Below are positions 49,743-59,430 of a DNA stretch of 64,000 nt, piece by piece. The DNA comes from Snodgrassella alvi (GTDB lineage Bacteria > Pseudomonadota > Gammaproteobacteria > Burkholderiales > Neisseriaceae), in the NCBI RefSeq assembly GCF_040741455.2, contig NZ_CP160328.2, positions 496,001 through 560,000 of the forward strand, in the 5' to 3' direction. Within the stretch, counting starts at the first letter, position 1. Every line of letters begins with the position of its first letter. Under the pieces are notes generated by a model. It made no database searches. It was not told the origin of the DNA and saw only the letters and a program-made list of their open reading frames with translations. Position numbers and translations under genes: made by a program.

Positions 49743-52700
49743 ATGAACCAGCAACCTGAAGCCATTCACAATCAACAAACCAGAAAAGAGCAACTTTATC
49801 AAACTCTGCGATGTACTATTCTGGGAATCTTGAGCTTACTGTCCTACTCCTCAGTCCCAGCCTCGGCCAATATCTTTGCCAATATCCCTTTACACTTACA
49901 AAGCAAATCGATTACCACCTCATCCTACAGCGTTAAACCCAATATCACTTTTTACATCGACGATTCCGGCAGTATGTCCATGAACATTGTACCTATTACA
50001 TACAAATGTCGTGTTAGCAAGTGGGTTCCCAATCCAGATGGAAAAGGTGGCTACTGGCCACCTTTTGCTGGCTATGAATACGGTTTTAACGTGAAACCCA
50101 AAAATACCTCAGAAGTCCGCTATAGCTGCGATACCTATCGTCGTATCGATTCAGTAAAAGAAGTATTAACAGACATCGTCAATAACTATCATGATGATAT
50201 GTATTTTGCTTTTCGACCCATGTGCGGTACAGGTGACCAAAAAAAATTCAATAAATTTTATGACACTTCAGATCCCGACAATTACCAGAACATGCTGGAC
50301 AATATTAAAAAACTTGAAACTCCGTGTGATACACCAACCACACGCCAGTTTCCTGTCATCGCCCGTAATCTAGTGATAAACAAACTTAAATACCGTTGTC
50401 AAAAATCCTATATCATTCTGTTGAGTGATGGCGAGGCAGACAATACCTACTCCGTATCCGACAAAAACTACAATAACAGCAAAGACTCACGCTACGATGC
50501 TTATTTCGACCGTGATTACAGCAGTGAAAATGAGCGCCTCAATTTTCTGGCACGCAATCACAACATCAACAAACCATTTCGTCTGAAATACTACACAGAC
50601 AGGCTCAATAATTCTAACTTTGGCAACTATATCTACACCAAGGATTATTATAATTCCAGTGGCCGATCCATTAATGCATCACCAGTCAGAAGAAAAAACG
50701 ATGAAGCAGGCCAACCATGGGATGAAGTTGATCCCCAAACCGGTAAACGCTTTGTTCAAACTGCGCAGACCTTTACCATTGGTGTAGGTTTAGGCCAGCG
50801 TAATACCAATGAAGCCAAAATAGCCATTCCTTATCTGGAAAACGGTGCCACACCTAGTGGTGAATTTAATGAAAAAAACAATCCTAAAGGGCGCTTTTTC
50901 AACGCCAATTCCCGTGATGAAATTATCAGTGCCTTTGACAAAATTTTTAAAACCATTAAAGGAGAAATGACAGCTTCTACCATTCAAACCACAACTACTG
51001 CTCCCACCATTGCCATATCTAACACCAGTATCGGCAATTTGTCCATTACCGCCAAAGTCGAAACCGGAGCATGGAGCAGCCGCATCTGTATATCAGATCT
51101 CAATAAAAAAAATAACAACGATACCTGCCCTATGCAGCCATCCTTTGATAACCGGCAATTGCTACTGAATGATGGCAAAAACACCTATCTCTTTGATGGC
51201 AATTTAAACACTTTAAACAACAGCACATTTAAAATCAGCAACAATAATAAAAACCGTTTAGAATGGCGCGACGGTTTACTGGCTTGGTTAAACCGCTCTC
51301 TTACCGATTCAACACTCAAAAACAATGATTTTGTATTGGATTATCGCACCCGTCGTCCGTTGAAAGATTTTGGCAATACCCGAGATATCGGCGATATCAT
51401 CGACAACCCAATTCTTACCGCCGGCAATATCGAAAACAATCGCCAGCAATACCTGATTACCTCAGCCAACGACGGCATGGTCTACGTATTTCGCTCAAGC
51501 AACAGTTCAAACCACCCGTATGATTTAAAATTCAACTACATGCCAATGGGCATCGAAAGACAAAGTAACAATGGTTCTGATTTGATTGCTCATTACTATA
51601 AAGATTTAACCAGTAAAAAATACGGTTCTAACGATTCCTACCCCCATCGCTACCTTCTCAACGGCGGTATGGTCGTACAACAGACTGATGGCAGCAACAA
51701 TCGCCCACAACAAATTTTTATGGTTTCTACTTTAGGACAGGCTGGGCGCGGCGCCTTTGGTATCAACATCGGTGGGCATGATGTCATAACTGGCCGTCCT
51801 CTTGCTGCAGAAAATATGAATTCATCTAATTGGTATCAAGATGTATTTCTGTTTCAGACTCCTAGCGGAAAAGACAACCAATTCGGATATACCGTTGGCA
51901 CACCTGCAATTGCCCGTGTACGCGTAAACAAGGCAGCCAACGCATCGGATACATCTATAACCGACCACATCCGTCAGGCAGCATTCATCAGCAATGGTTA
52001 CAACTATTCCTCAACTCTGGCTCAGGATATAAGCGCCAAACCCTCCCCTGAATCGGCATTATATATTTACGATATTCTCGGAATCGATGTAGGCACCAAA
52101 GCTTACGCACGCACTGGCACAAAAAAAGGGGAATTGATTGCTAAACTGACTGCACCAAATAGTAAAGGCGGTCTATCCAGTCCAACCGTTATTGATATCG
52201 ATGGTGATGGCATAGCCGACATTGTTTACGCTGGCGACTATGGAGGAAACCTCTATCGCTTTGATTTGCGTTCCCCTAATCCGGCCAACTGGAAAGTACA
52301 TAAAATTTTTACTGCTGATGCTCCTATTACTTCAGCACCAGGTGTAGTTTTGATACAGACACCCAGACAAAATCACAGTACCAGTCAAACCGCGATTATC
52401 ACGTTTGGCACTGGAAGTGATATTTATCAATCAGACTTGAATAACAAACAGCAGCAATCAGTTTATGGAATCTACGACAATTTAAATCAGACACAAGTAG
52501 AAGAAATAAATAAAAATAATCTGTTAAAACAGGAACTTATTCAAAAAGAGCATTATAGACTACTGAGTAATTACCCATTAAACCCAAAAGTTCACCGCGG
52601 CTGGTATTTCCAACTGCAAAACAACACTGGAGAACGTGTAGTCACGAAACCAGTGATAGTATCTTATGCCGGTGCTGTCCTTTCACGCACGTACAACGTG

Positions 52701-53096
52701 AAAAAAGAAAACAAACTTCCTGATCCATGTAAAGTAACTACCACAACACAGCGCACCTCAGTTGTCACTGGCAAAATCCAGTATAATGTAAAAAATGGAG
52801 GTGCATTACAGATTTCAGATCCTAACTTTGTGTTTGATGAACATGCACCAGCAGGCGCAAGTATCAACAAAGAAGGACCTTTTGGTTTTATAGTATTAGG
52901 CTATAATGCTATTGATATAGGTGGGTCGGCTACCCAAAAGCCACTAAGTGAAAAAACGCCTCTCCCAGATAGTTGCTCACGTGCAGCTGTAGTGGCCGCC
53001 ACAACCGATGGAGAAAAATTAACAGTAAATGTACCACGCTGTCCTATCAGCATTAAGCAACTTTCATGGCGTGAAATAAGAACCAGCTATCATTAA
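49743..53096 (+). CDS. PilY1/PilC-type type IV pilus tip and biogenesis protein, copy 1
   Basis: PilY1/PilC proteins act at the pilus tip and outer membrane in type IV pilus assembly, adhesion and mechanosensing. The 1117-residue protein has a signal peptide (cleavage probably near PASA, residue 42), then IFANIPLHLQSKS as in Neisseria PilC. A von Willebrand A-like part follows with a MIDAS-type D-x-S-x-S in YIDDSGSMS at about residue 72. The C-terminal PilY1 beta-propeller has the calcium loop DIDGDGIADIVYAGDYGG near residue 818. It ends SIKQLSWREIRTSYH. The ATG at 49743 follows AGGAAA; the ORF opens at 49689. The pilus genes themselves are not in this window. Confidence 0.88.
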   Translation: MNQQPEAIHNQQTRKEQLYQTLRCTILGILSLLSYSSVPASANIFANIPLHLQSKSITTSSYSVKPNITFYIDDSGSMSMNIVPITYKCRVSKWVPNPDGKGGYWPPFAGYEYGFNVKPKNTSEVRYSCDTYRRIDSVKEVLTDIVNNYHDDMYFAFRPMCGTGDQKKFNKFYDTSDPDNYQNMLDNIKKLETPCDTPTTRQFPVIARNLVINKLKYRCQKSYIILLSDGEADNTYSVSDKNYNNSKDSRYDAYFDRDYSSENERLNFLARNHNINKPFRLKYYTDRLNNSNFGNYIYTKDYYNSSGRSINASPVRRKNDEAGQPWDEVDPQTGKRFVQTAQTFTIGVGLGQRNTNEAKIAIPYLENGATPSGEFNEKNNPKGRFFNANSRDEIISAFDKIFKTIKGEMTASTIQTTTTAPTIAISNTSIGNLSITAKVETGAWSSRICISDLNKKNNNDTCPMQPSFDNRQLLLNDGKNTYLFDGNLNTLNNSTFKISNNNKNRLEWRDGLLAWLNRSLTDSTLKNNDFVLDYRTRRPLKDFGNTRDIGDIIDNPILTAGNIENNRQQYLITSANDGMVYVFRSSNSSNHPYDLKFNYMPMGIERQSNNGSDLIAHYYKDLTSKKYGSNDSYPHRYLLNGGMVVQQTDGSNNRPQQIFMVSTLGQAGRGAFGINIGGHDVITGRPLAAENMNSSNWYQDVFLFQTPSGKDNQFGYTVGTPAIARVRVNKAANASDTSITDHIRQAAFISNGYNYSSTLAQDISAKPSPESALYIYDILGIDVGTKAYARTGTKKGELIAKLTAPNSKGGLSSPTVIDIDGDGIADIVYAGDYGGNLYRFDLRSPNPANWKVHKIFTADAPITSAPGVVLIQTPRQNHSTSQTAIITFGTGSDIYQSDLNNKQQQSVYGIYDNLNQTQVEEINKNNLLKQELIQKEHYRLLSNYPLNPKVHRGWYFQLQNNTGERVVTKPVIVSYAGAVLSRTYNVKKENKLPDPCKVTTTTQRTSVVTGKIQYNVKNGGALQISDPNFVFDEHAPAGASINKEGPFGFIVLGYNAIDIGGSATQKPLSEKTPLPDSCSRAAVVAATTDGEKLTVNVPRCPISIKQLSWREIRTSYH

Positions 53097-53137
53097 TTAA
53101 ATCCAAGTTTGCTTTAACAGTTTATTCGTTTTAACAG

Positions 53138-53176
53138 GCAGATTATATTCAGAATATAATCTGCTTTATTTTTTTC
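53138..53176 (+). terminator. Intrinsic terminator after pilY1 copy 1
   Basis: GCAGATTATATT (53138-53149) pairs with AATATAATCTGC (53153-53164) with a 3-nt loop, then TTTATTTTTTT. It means copy 2 needs its own promoter. Confidence 0.9.
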
Positions 53177-53794
53177 ATACTGTGTGAATTTGTCTGATTC
53201 TTTTTTTGGCAAATTATTACATTGAGCAATAATTTTTACGTTTCGGTAAATGTCGACAATATCAATTATTTAATACTTTATTAAAACATACCATAAAATA
53301 ATCGCCTGGCAGTTTTTTGATTATTTAGATTTAAATAGGAATGTAATTAAACTGATAATTTCTGTAAATAATATTTAATTCAAATCAATTGACTTAAACA
53401 GTTTTTATACCTATATTATCATATATTAGTTTTTATAAAATATGCTTAATTTTGAAAAATATTTCTACATGTTTAGTGGTTTTATAAGACATATATTTTC
53501 ATAAAATCTAACCAGCTGCCCAAGTACCAAGGTAAAGTATGAATATAGTAGTAATTGAGAATTGAAAACCGGATTTTCTATAGCTAAAGCAATTATTATC
53601 TCAGCAATTATAGAAGATTTGAGTGCTATGATAATTTTTAGCTAAATATATATTTACATAGTAATGTATTAACTTTATTTTATTACACATTTCTTTAAAA
53701 GTAATAATATGAAAATATACATGTTTAACTGTTGATTGTATGTAATTAATTTCAAATTTAATATTTGCAGTTATATTAATTGGAGAATAACCCT
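53177..53794. other. AT-rich non-coding region between the pilY1 copies; composition switch point
   Basis: About 620 bp of very AT-rich DNA without a coding frame. Left of it the plus strand has more C than G (and A over T); right of it G exceeds C (and T over A). This is the kind of switch seen at replication origins. No cluster of DnaA boxes (TTATCCACA-like) is visible here, so the origin idea rests on skew alone. It also carries the copy 2 promoter. Confidence 0.4.
53389..53417 (+). promoter_or_regulatory. Possible promoter of pilY1 copy 2
   Basis: TTGACT at 53389-53394 and TATATT at 53412-53417 are 17 bp apart. It would give a leader of about 370 nt, so a nearer promoter is also possible. 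Confidence 0.35.
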
Positions 53795-56700
53795 ATGTAT
53801 AATAAAACCACAAGGGAAGAAAATTCCAGTTGTGGCTTTGGTAAAAGAATTATATTCAAAGCCGTAGCTGGGGCTTTGAGTTTAATTATGCTGCAAACTC
53901 AGGCAGCATCTAATATCTTTGCTGATGTTCCTCTGCGTTTACAAAGCAAATCTACTACCACAACTGCTTATAACATAAAACCTAATATTACTTTGTATAT
54001 CGATGATTCGGGTAGTATGGGCGATTCAATCGGTTATCAATGTCAGTATCGTACATACACTTGTCAAAGATTAAACCCAAACACCAAAAAATGTTCTAAC
54101 TGGGGTCCGACCAGCGGATGGAGCGGAGAGAATAATATGGTTACGGGATTTCCTGATTTGGCTAGACTAGATGAGAAAATTGATGATCCCAGTTTACCTG
54201 TAAATGAACACAAATGGACTTTTTATGGTTACTGTAAAGCTATCGGTATCGATGGTGACAAGAAAACAACCAAAATGATGATGGTCCAAAGAGTATTATC
54301 AGATATTGTTGACACCAATAAAAATGAATTTTATTTTAGTCTACAACCAATGAATAACTGGTCTGATGCAGAAAAAAATCCTAATGGATCATATCCTGCA
54401 TATATTACTCCAGACTACAACAAATTTTATGATACCTCTGAGCTTAAAGATTACCAGTTTATTAAAGATCATATAATCGGAAACAAAGCGCAATCTATTC
54501 GAGGATTAAGAGCATCGGGAGGCACACCCACAGCCCTAAGGTTAAACGCTGTTGTACGCAATACAGTGATGAACAAATTGAGATATCGTTGTCAGAAATC
54601 TTATTTAATCCTATTAACTGATGGTCTGGATGCCGGTACACTTCCGATAACTGATTCTACTTATTTTGCCGGACGACTTAATTATGGTTATGATGGTTAT
54701 TTCGATGGAAGCAATATCAGACCAGATGGTGCCCTCGTAAACATAAATAATCGGTTTAATTTGCTCAATTACTACACCAATACTTTGGCAAACAAAAATT
54801 TCGGTGATTACATTTATTCCAAAGATTTTGTTACTAACTCTGGTGGTGCTTACCAAGTAAATACCAATAAGTTTACAGATAGAAGATCAGTTGATGAAGC
54901 TGGTCAACCATGGAATGGACCGGATCCACTGGGCGATAAACCTGGACACACAAAAAATTTTACTCAGACAGCACAAACATTCACTATAGGTGTGGGACTG
55001 GGAAGCAGAGCCTTGTCACCTGACCAATCAAGAGCAATAGCATATTTGTTAAATGGTGCTTCTCCAAAGCCTGACTATGACCCCAAAACTAACCCAAATG
55101 CTAGGTACTTTTTCAATGCAAATTCGCTGCAGGAAATTAATGATGCATTTAAGAAAATTTTTGAAGAAATAAAAGGGAAAACAACCACTACTACAGTAAA
55201 TGTTACCACTACCGCCCCTTCTGTAGGTATTTCAAGTACAACAACTAACAACTCCAGAATTACAATCAAAGTTGAAACTGGTGGCTGGAGTAGTCAGATT
55301 TGTATTAATAAAATAGATGGTTCTGATAATGAATCCTGCGAAATTCGGCCTAGCTATGCTAATCGTAAATTGCTGCTGAATGATGGTACAAACACTTATT
55401 TGTTTTCTGATTCATTAAAAGATTTAAATAATAATTATTTTTTAATTCCAGATAATGATAAGAATAAGACAGAATGGTTGAATGGTTTGCTTACTTGGCT
55501 TAGCCGTTCAAAAGCTGACAACGAGATTAAAAAAGACGGATTTGTTCTGAACTACCGCGAGCGTAAGCAAAAAGACAATTATGGAGACACCCACAATATC
55601 GGTGATATTGATGATAATCCCATTCTTACTATTGGTGGTGATAGCCATGGCGGTGAATATCAGAAGTATATGATAACTTCTGCCAACGATGGTATGGTAT
55701 ATGTTTTCCAATCTACTAGTAATGAAACTCGGCCTTACGATTTGAAATTTAATTTCATGCCTATGGCTATTGAGCGACAAAGTAATGATGGTAGTGATAT
55801 TGTTGCCCACTATTACAAAGATTTAACTGATAATAATTATGGCAGAGATAGTGAACATCCACATCGATTTTTATTAAATGGTGGTTTTTCTGTCTATGAA
55901 ACTGAAGACAGAGGCGGTGCACCTGAACTGATATTTATGGTTTCTAATATGGGTCAAGCCGGACGTGGAGCATTTGCTATTAATATCGGCGGAAAAGATT
56001 TGATTTCTGGAAAGCCAATAGGCGCTGACAATATGGGAAGCTCCGACTGGTATAAAAATGTATTTCTTTTCCAGACGCCCACCGGAGAAAATAATAAATT
56101 TGGCTATACAATTGGTACCCCTAGTGTAGCCCGTGTTCGGGTCAACACCGATAAAGATGCCTCAGCTGTTTCAGTTAAGGATCACATCCGGGAAGCTGCG
56201 TTCCTTAATAATGGATATAATTACTCTGAAGACTACCGTAACTTGCCAACTCAACAATCTGAAGAGTCAGCATTGTATATTTATGATGTATTGGGTATAG
56301 ATGTCGGTACTGCTGGTTATGTCAGAACTGGAATGCATGCCGGCCAACAAATAGCCAAGCTGGTTGCCCCGGGCGGATCAGGTGGGTTATCCAGTCCGGT
56401 TGCTTATGATATTGATGGTGATGGCGTTGCTGATCTTGTTTATGCCGGTGATTATGCAGGTAATATGTTCCGTTTTGATTTGCGTAGCCCAAATCCAGCT
56501 AATTGGAAAGCGACTAAAATCTTTTCAGCGGGCGCTCCTATTACTACAGCACCAGCTATTTTTGAAGCCCAAAAAGACCCTAATATTTCTTCAACGGATC
56601 AGAAAACGAATCGTAAAGTGGTTATTGTGTTCGGTACAGGTAGTGATATTTATCAGTCTGATCTGGAAAATAAGGATCAACAAACCATTTATGGTATTTA

Positions 56701-57328
56701 CGATGATCTGACACCTAATGTTGATCCACTGGTTAGTAAAAATTCTTTACTACAACAAGTTATGACCTATAACGGTGGAACAGGTGTGTTAAGTAATAAT
56801 CCTTTTTCAGCTGACAAATACAGAGGCTGGTATTTTAACCTGAATACCGATGGTGAGCGTGTGGTAACACCTGTAGAACAGCTTTTATATTCTGGAATGG
56901 TGCTTACCCGTTCTTATTCAGTTTCTTCTGATAATAAGCTTCGTGATCCTTGTCAGCCGGTAACCACAAATGAAAAAACCAATGTTTACACAAGAAAAAC
57001 GCAATTCAATGCTCTAACAGGTGGTGCATTGCTTGAATCGGATCCGCATATCATCTATGATCCAAACACTCCCCTAGCTAGCAGTGTTGGCATTGACAGT
57101 CTAGTAGGTATGAAAATTAGTGGTGGAAGTAATAAGAATGTTCTCAGCGTTTCTGGTAAACAAACTTCATTAAATAAACAAAAGGAAAATCAGACAAGCT
57201 GTTTACGAACCGCTCCTCAGGTAGCCATGACAGATGGATCCAAACCAGTGATAAGTGGTGTTCAAATGTGTCCGATCAGCATTAAACGATTGTCATGGAG
57301 AGAAGTGAAAACAAGTTATCTTGATTAA
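53795..57328 (+). CDS. PilY1/PilC-type type IV pilus tip and biogenesis protein, copy 2
   Basis: A 1177-residue paralogue of the preceding protein, similar along its length: signal peptide ending near QTQAAS (about residue 38), IFADVPLRLQSKS, YIDDSGSMGDS (MIDAS-like), SANDGMVYVFQS, and the calcium loop DIDGDGVADLVYAGDYAG near residue 872, ending SIKRLSWREVKTSYLD. It differs most in the segment after the MIDAS site (residues 75-180), which is longer and contains several Cys. GGAG is 9 bp before the ATG at 53795. Synonymous codons favour T over C compared with copy 1. Two such proteins may give alternative tips or adhesins. Confidence 0.88.
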   Translation: MYNKTTREENSSCGFGKRIIFKAVAGALSLIMLQTQAASNIFADVPLRLQSKSTTTTAYNIKPNITLYIDDSGSMGDSIGYQCQYRTYTCQRLNPNTKKCSNWGPTSGWSGENNMVTGFPDLARLDEKIDDPSLPVNEHKWTFYGYCKAIGIDGDKKTTKMMMVQRVLSDIVDTNKNEFYFSLQPMNNWSDAEKNPNGSYPAYITPDYNKFYDTSELKDYQFIKDHIIGNKAQSIRGLRASGGTPTALRLNAVVRNTVMNKLRYRCQKSYLILLTDGLDAGTLPITDSTYFAGRLNYGYDGYFDGSNIRPDGALVNINNRFNLLNYYTNTLANKNFGDYIYSKDFVTNSGGAYQVNTNKFTDRRSVDEAGQPWNGPDPLGDKPGHTKNFTQTAQTFTIGVGLGSRALSPDQSRAIAYLLNGASPKPDYDPKTNPNARYFFNANSLQEINDAFKKIFEEIKGKTTTTTVNVTTTAPSVGISSTTTNNSRITIKVETGGWSSQICINKIDGSDNESCEIRPSYANRKLLLNDGTNTYLFSDSLKDLNNNYFLIPDNDKNKTEWLNGLLTWLSRSKADNEIKKDGFVLNYRERKQKDNYGDTHNIGDIDDNPILTIGGDSHGGEYQKYMITSANDGMVYVFQSTSNETRPYDLKFNFMPMAIERQSNDGSDIVAHYYKDLTDNNYGRDSEHPHRFLLNGGFSVYETEDRGGAPELIFMVSNMGQAGRGAFAINIGGKDLISGKPIGADNMGSSDWYKNVFLFQTPTGENNKFGYTIGTPSVARVRVNTDKDASAVSVKDHIREAAFLNNGYNYSEDYRNLPTQQSEESALYIYDVLGIDVGTAGYVRTGMHAGQQIAKLVAPGGSGGLSSPVAYDIDGDGVADLVYAGDYAGNMFRFDLRSPNPANWKATKIFSAGAPITTAPAIFEAQKDPNISSTDQKTNRKVVIVFGTGSDIYQSDLENKDQQTIYGIYDDLTPNVDPLVSKNSLLQQVMTYNGGTGVLSNNPFSADKYRGWYFNLNTDGERVVTPVEQLLYSGMVLTRSYSVSSDNKLRDPCQPVTTNEKTNVYTRKTQFNALTGGALLESDPHIIYDPNTPLASSVGIDSLVGMKISGGSNKNVLSVSGKQTSLNKQKENQTSCLRTAPQVAMTDGSKPVISGVQMCPISIKRLSWREVKTSYLD

Positions 57329-57363
57329 ATTAATTAAATAGCTAGTATTGATAACTTTAATCT

Positions 57364-57409
57364 GCACTTACTACTTGAGTAATAGCTTAGGTAGTAAGTG
57401 CTTTTTTTT
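57364..57409 (+). terminator. Intrinsic terminator after pilY1 copy 2
   Basis: GCACTTACTAC (57364-57374) pairs with GTAGTAAGTGC (57391-57401), then eight T. Confidence 0.92.
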
Positions 57410-57537
57410 ATTTAAAATATGAAAAATAATTTTTTTATTGGCTTGAAAAGAAGTTTAGATTAGCGGGCGTTTAAAACTAATATAAAAAGCATATTTTTTA
57501 AGTTTTAAAACAAATATTTATTGCGATAATAATCTAA

Positions 57538-58161
57538 TTAGTTTGCAAAATGGCCTAGTTTTTCCATTTTGGTGTGCAAATACTGCTGATTTTCAGGATT
57601 TTGCCCCACGTGCAAGGGTACACGCTTGACTACGTTGATGCCCAATGCTTTGAGGGTATCTACTTTGTGCGGGTTATTAGTCATCAGTTGAACTGAACCG
57701 ATGCTAAGATAATCAAGAATATATTTGGCCAGACTGAAATCACGTGCATCTATAGGCAGTCCTAAGGCCAGATTGGCTTCTACGGTATCCATACCTTCAT
57801 CCTGAAGCTTGTAAGCTCGAATCTTATTGAGTAAACCTATGCCCCTGCCTTCTTGCCGCAAATAGACAATTACACCACGCCCTGCCTTCTGTACGGCCTT
57901 CATGGCTGCTTCTAGCTGTGGCCCGCAATCGCAGCGTCTAGAAAAAAGAGCATCACCGGTCAGGCATTCTGAATGGATGCGGCCAAGAACTGGTTCGCCA
58001 CTGCTTACATCACCTACTGTAAGTGCAATGTGTTCCTGTTTATTGCGTACATCTTCAAAACCGTACATTGTGAATTCACCCCACTGGGTAGGCAAACGGC
58101 ATGCGGAAATGAATCTTACGGGACTGTTATCTTTTATCTGATTTTGTTGTGTTGCTTTCAT
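57538..58161 (-). CDS. ribA: GTP cyclohydrolase II
   Basis: RibA opens GTP to the pyrimidine precursor of riboflavin. The 207-residue protein contains the zinc Cys set in ECLTGDALFSRRCDCGPQL (about residue 60), then VIYLRQEGRGIGLLNKIRAY (about 95) with the catalytic Arg and Tyr region, and the GTP-binding segments near GLPIDARDFSLA and LMTNNPHK. Start at 58161 with GAGA upstream; the ORF extends to 58227 within the neighbouring gene. The start lies 4 bp after the stop of the GAF-like gene, so both are co-transcribed. Confidence 0.94.
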   Translation of the reverse strand: MKATQQNQIKDNSPVRFISACRLPTQWGEFTMYGFEDVRNKQEHIALTVGDVSSGEPVLGRIHSECLTGDALFSRRCDCGPQLEAAMKAVQKAGRGVIVYLRQEGRGIGLLNKIRAYKLQDEGMDTVEANLALGLPIDARDFSLAKYILDYLSIGSVQLMTNNPHKVDTLKALGINVVKRVPLHVGQNPENQQYLHTKMEKLGHFAN

Positions 58162-58165
58162 GTTT

Positions 58166-58870
58166 TTATCTCTTGATGGAAGTCTCAATGGCCTGATGCA
58201 GGTTTTGCAATAATGGAGGAATGACAATGGCTAATGCTGTCCAATCTATCAGTTCGGCTTCGGTAATAGCATTGGGCTGTATGTGTGCTGCATATAGTAC
58301 GCCCAGTACTTTCCCCTGTGAATTGGTAACTGGAATAGCCAGCTGGGAATGAGCAGCCTGCTCGCCAGTTAAGCTGCCATCGCTCAGCCAATGCTGGACA
58401 TTATTCACCTGATTCAGCCAGCCGGTAGTGGCGGTACGCGCAAATAAATACTGCTGCACCTGTTGCTGGCCGCAAACGATTTGTGCTGGCAGGCTGCTAC
58501 CACGGGAAAGCAGTCGATACAATTGTCCTGCTATCTCATCCAGCTCATATAAGTATAATGCAAAGATTTCATTATGATGACGGCTGGCTATTGAATCTAA
58601 AGCCAAATACATCTGGCGCAAGGTATATGTGCTGTTGTTATTGGCAGTAAAAAGTTCTGCAGGCTGAAGCTGGTGCAATGATGCGGTGTTCACTCCTAGT
58701 TTTTCTGCCAGACTAAAACCATTTTCCTGATACCAAATTACTGACATATCTATTTCGGCCTGTGCAAGTGTTAAAACCGATTGGGCAGCCAGCATGGCCA
58801 TCTGCACTTGGTCTGCCGATAATTTTAATCCTTGAGTTTGCAGGTAATCATGCACCTGAGCACAAGCCAT
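58166..58870 (-). CDS. GAF-like domain protein upstream of ribA
   Basis: The 234-residue protein has no clear catalytic motif. The N-terminal half is helical; the C-terminal half (about residues 115-215) contains SQLAIPVTNSQGKVLGVLYAAHI followed by AITEAELIDWTALAIVIPPLL, the strand-helix ending typical of GAF domains that bind small molecules. It is probably cytosolic. It stands 4 bp before ribA in the same direction, hinting at some link to riboflavin supply, but this is context only. I recognise no named family. Confidence 0.6.
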   Translation of the reverse strand: MACAQVHDYLQTQGLKLSADQVQMAMLAAQSVLTLAQAEIDMSVIWYQENGFSLAEKLGVNTASLHQLQPAELFTANNNSTYTLRQMYLALDSIASRHHNEIFALYLYELDEIAGQLYRLLSRGSSLPAQIVCGQQQVQQYLFARTATTGWLNQVNNVQHWLSDGSLTGEQAAHSQLAIPVTNSQGKVLGVLYAAHIQPNAITEAELIDWTALAIVIPPLLQNLHQAIETSIKR

Positions 58871-59247
58871 ACGTTTCCCTTGGAGATTTCTTTACAAACA
58901 AATATTGTAACCGAAAATGATGCTGATTCTTGCAAATATGCTTCAAGCGTCTTTAAAAACTTATTTATTCATTATTAAATTATTTATAAGTTAATGTGAT
59001 GACAGATATTAATGGTTATTTATCAGTTATTTTCATGAGTGTTGTGATGGTCTAGGTCTGATTGGTTTCAATGATTCTGTGGGGATATTAGGTGATTGTG
59101 TCTTTGTATCTGGGTGAAGGATAAATATGGGCCGTTAATTTAATTGTAACAAGTTAAAATAATGTTAAGTACTTGTATTATATTAAATTACATCGAATAA
59201 TATCTTCACCGTAGTTTCACGGTTACTATTGTGAATAGGAGTAGTAT
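58871..59247. other. Non-coding region with strongly G-rich plus strand
   Basis: About 375 bp containing promoters for the GAF-ribA pair (minus) and the small gene at 59248 (plus). By hand count, 59041-59100 has 21 G and 4 C. No RNA recognised. Confidence 0.4.
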
Positions 59248-59430
59248 ATGAGTAATCTTAAACCTGGCGATAATTCTGGTACCAACGGTGGTATTTATCA
59301 AGAAGTTGATCAGCACGGCCATCCTCTGGAGAATTTTGCAACAATTAAGGATCATGAAAAAGCACCGCCTACTCAGCACGCAGGTAATTGCTGGAAACTG
59401 AAAAGCAGAACACCAGACAGTAAGCATTAG
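59248..59430 (+). CDS. Small YjzC-like protein
   Basis: The 60-residue hydrophilic protein starts MSNLKPGDNSGTNGGIYQEVD and has GHPLENFATI and APPTQHAGNCWKL. The pattern of K-P-G near the start, G-G-x-Y, and a final W-x-L resembles small YjzC-type domains of unknown function. AGGAG is 6 bp before the ATG, a strong ribosome-binding site. It is a single gene; no signal peptide. Likely a small cytosolic stress or housekeeping protein; family link is tentative. Confidence 0.7.
   Translation: MSNLKPGDNSGTNGGIYQEVDQHGHPLENFATIKDHEKAPPTQHAGNCWKLKSRTPDSKH

Noticed and set aside
53177-53794. DnaA-box cluster or dif site in the pilY1 intergenic region
   Set aside because: I looked for TTATCCACA-like 9-mers and for a TTATGTTAAAT/CGCATAA dif arrangement and found no convincing match, so the origin suggestion rests only on skew.
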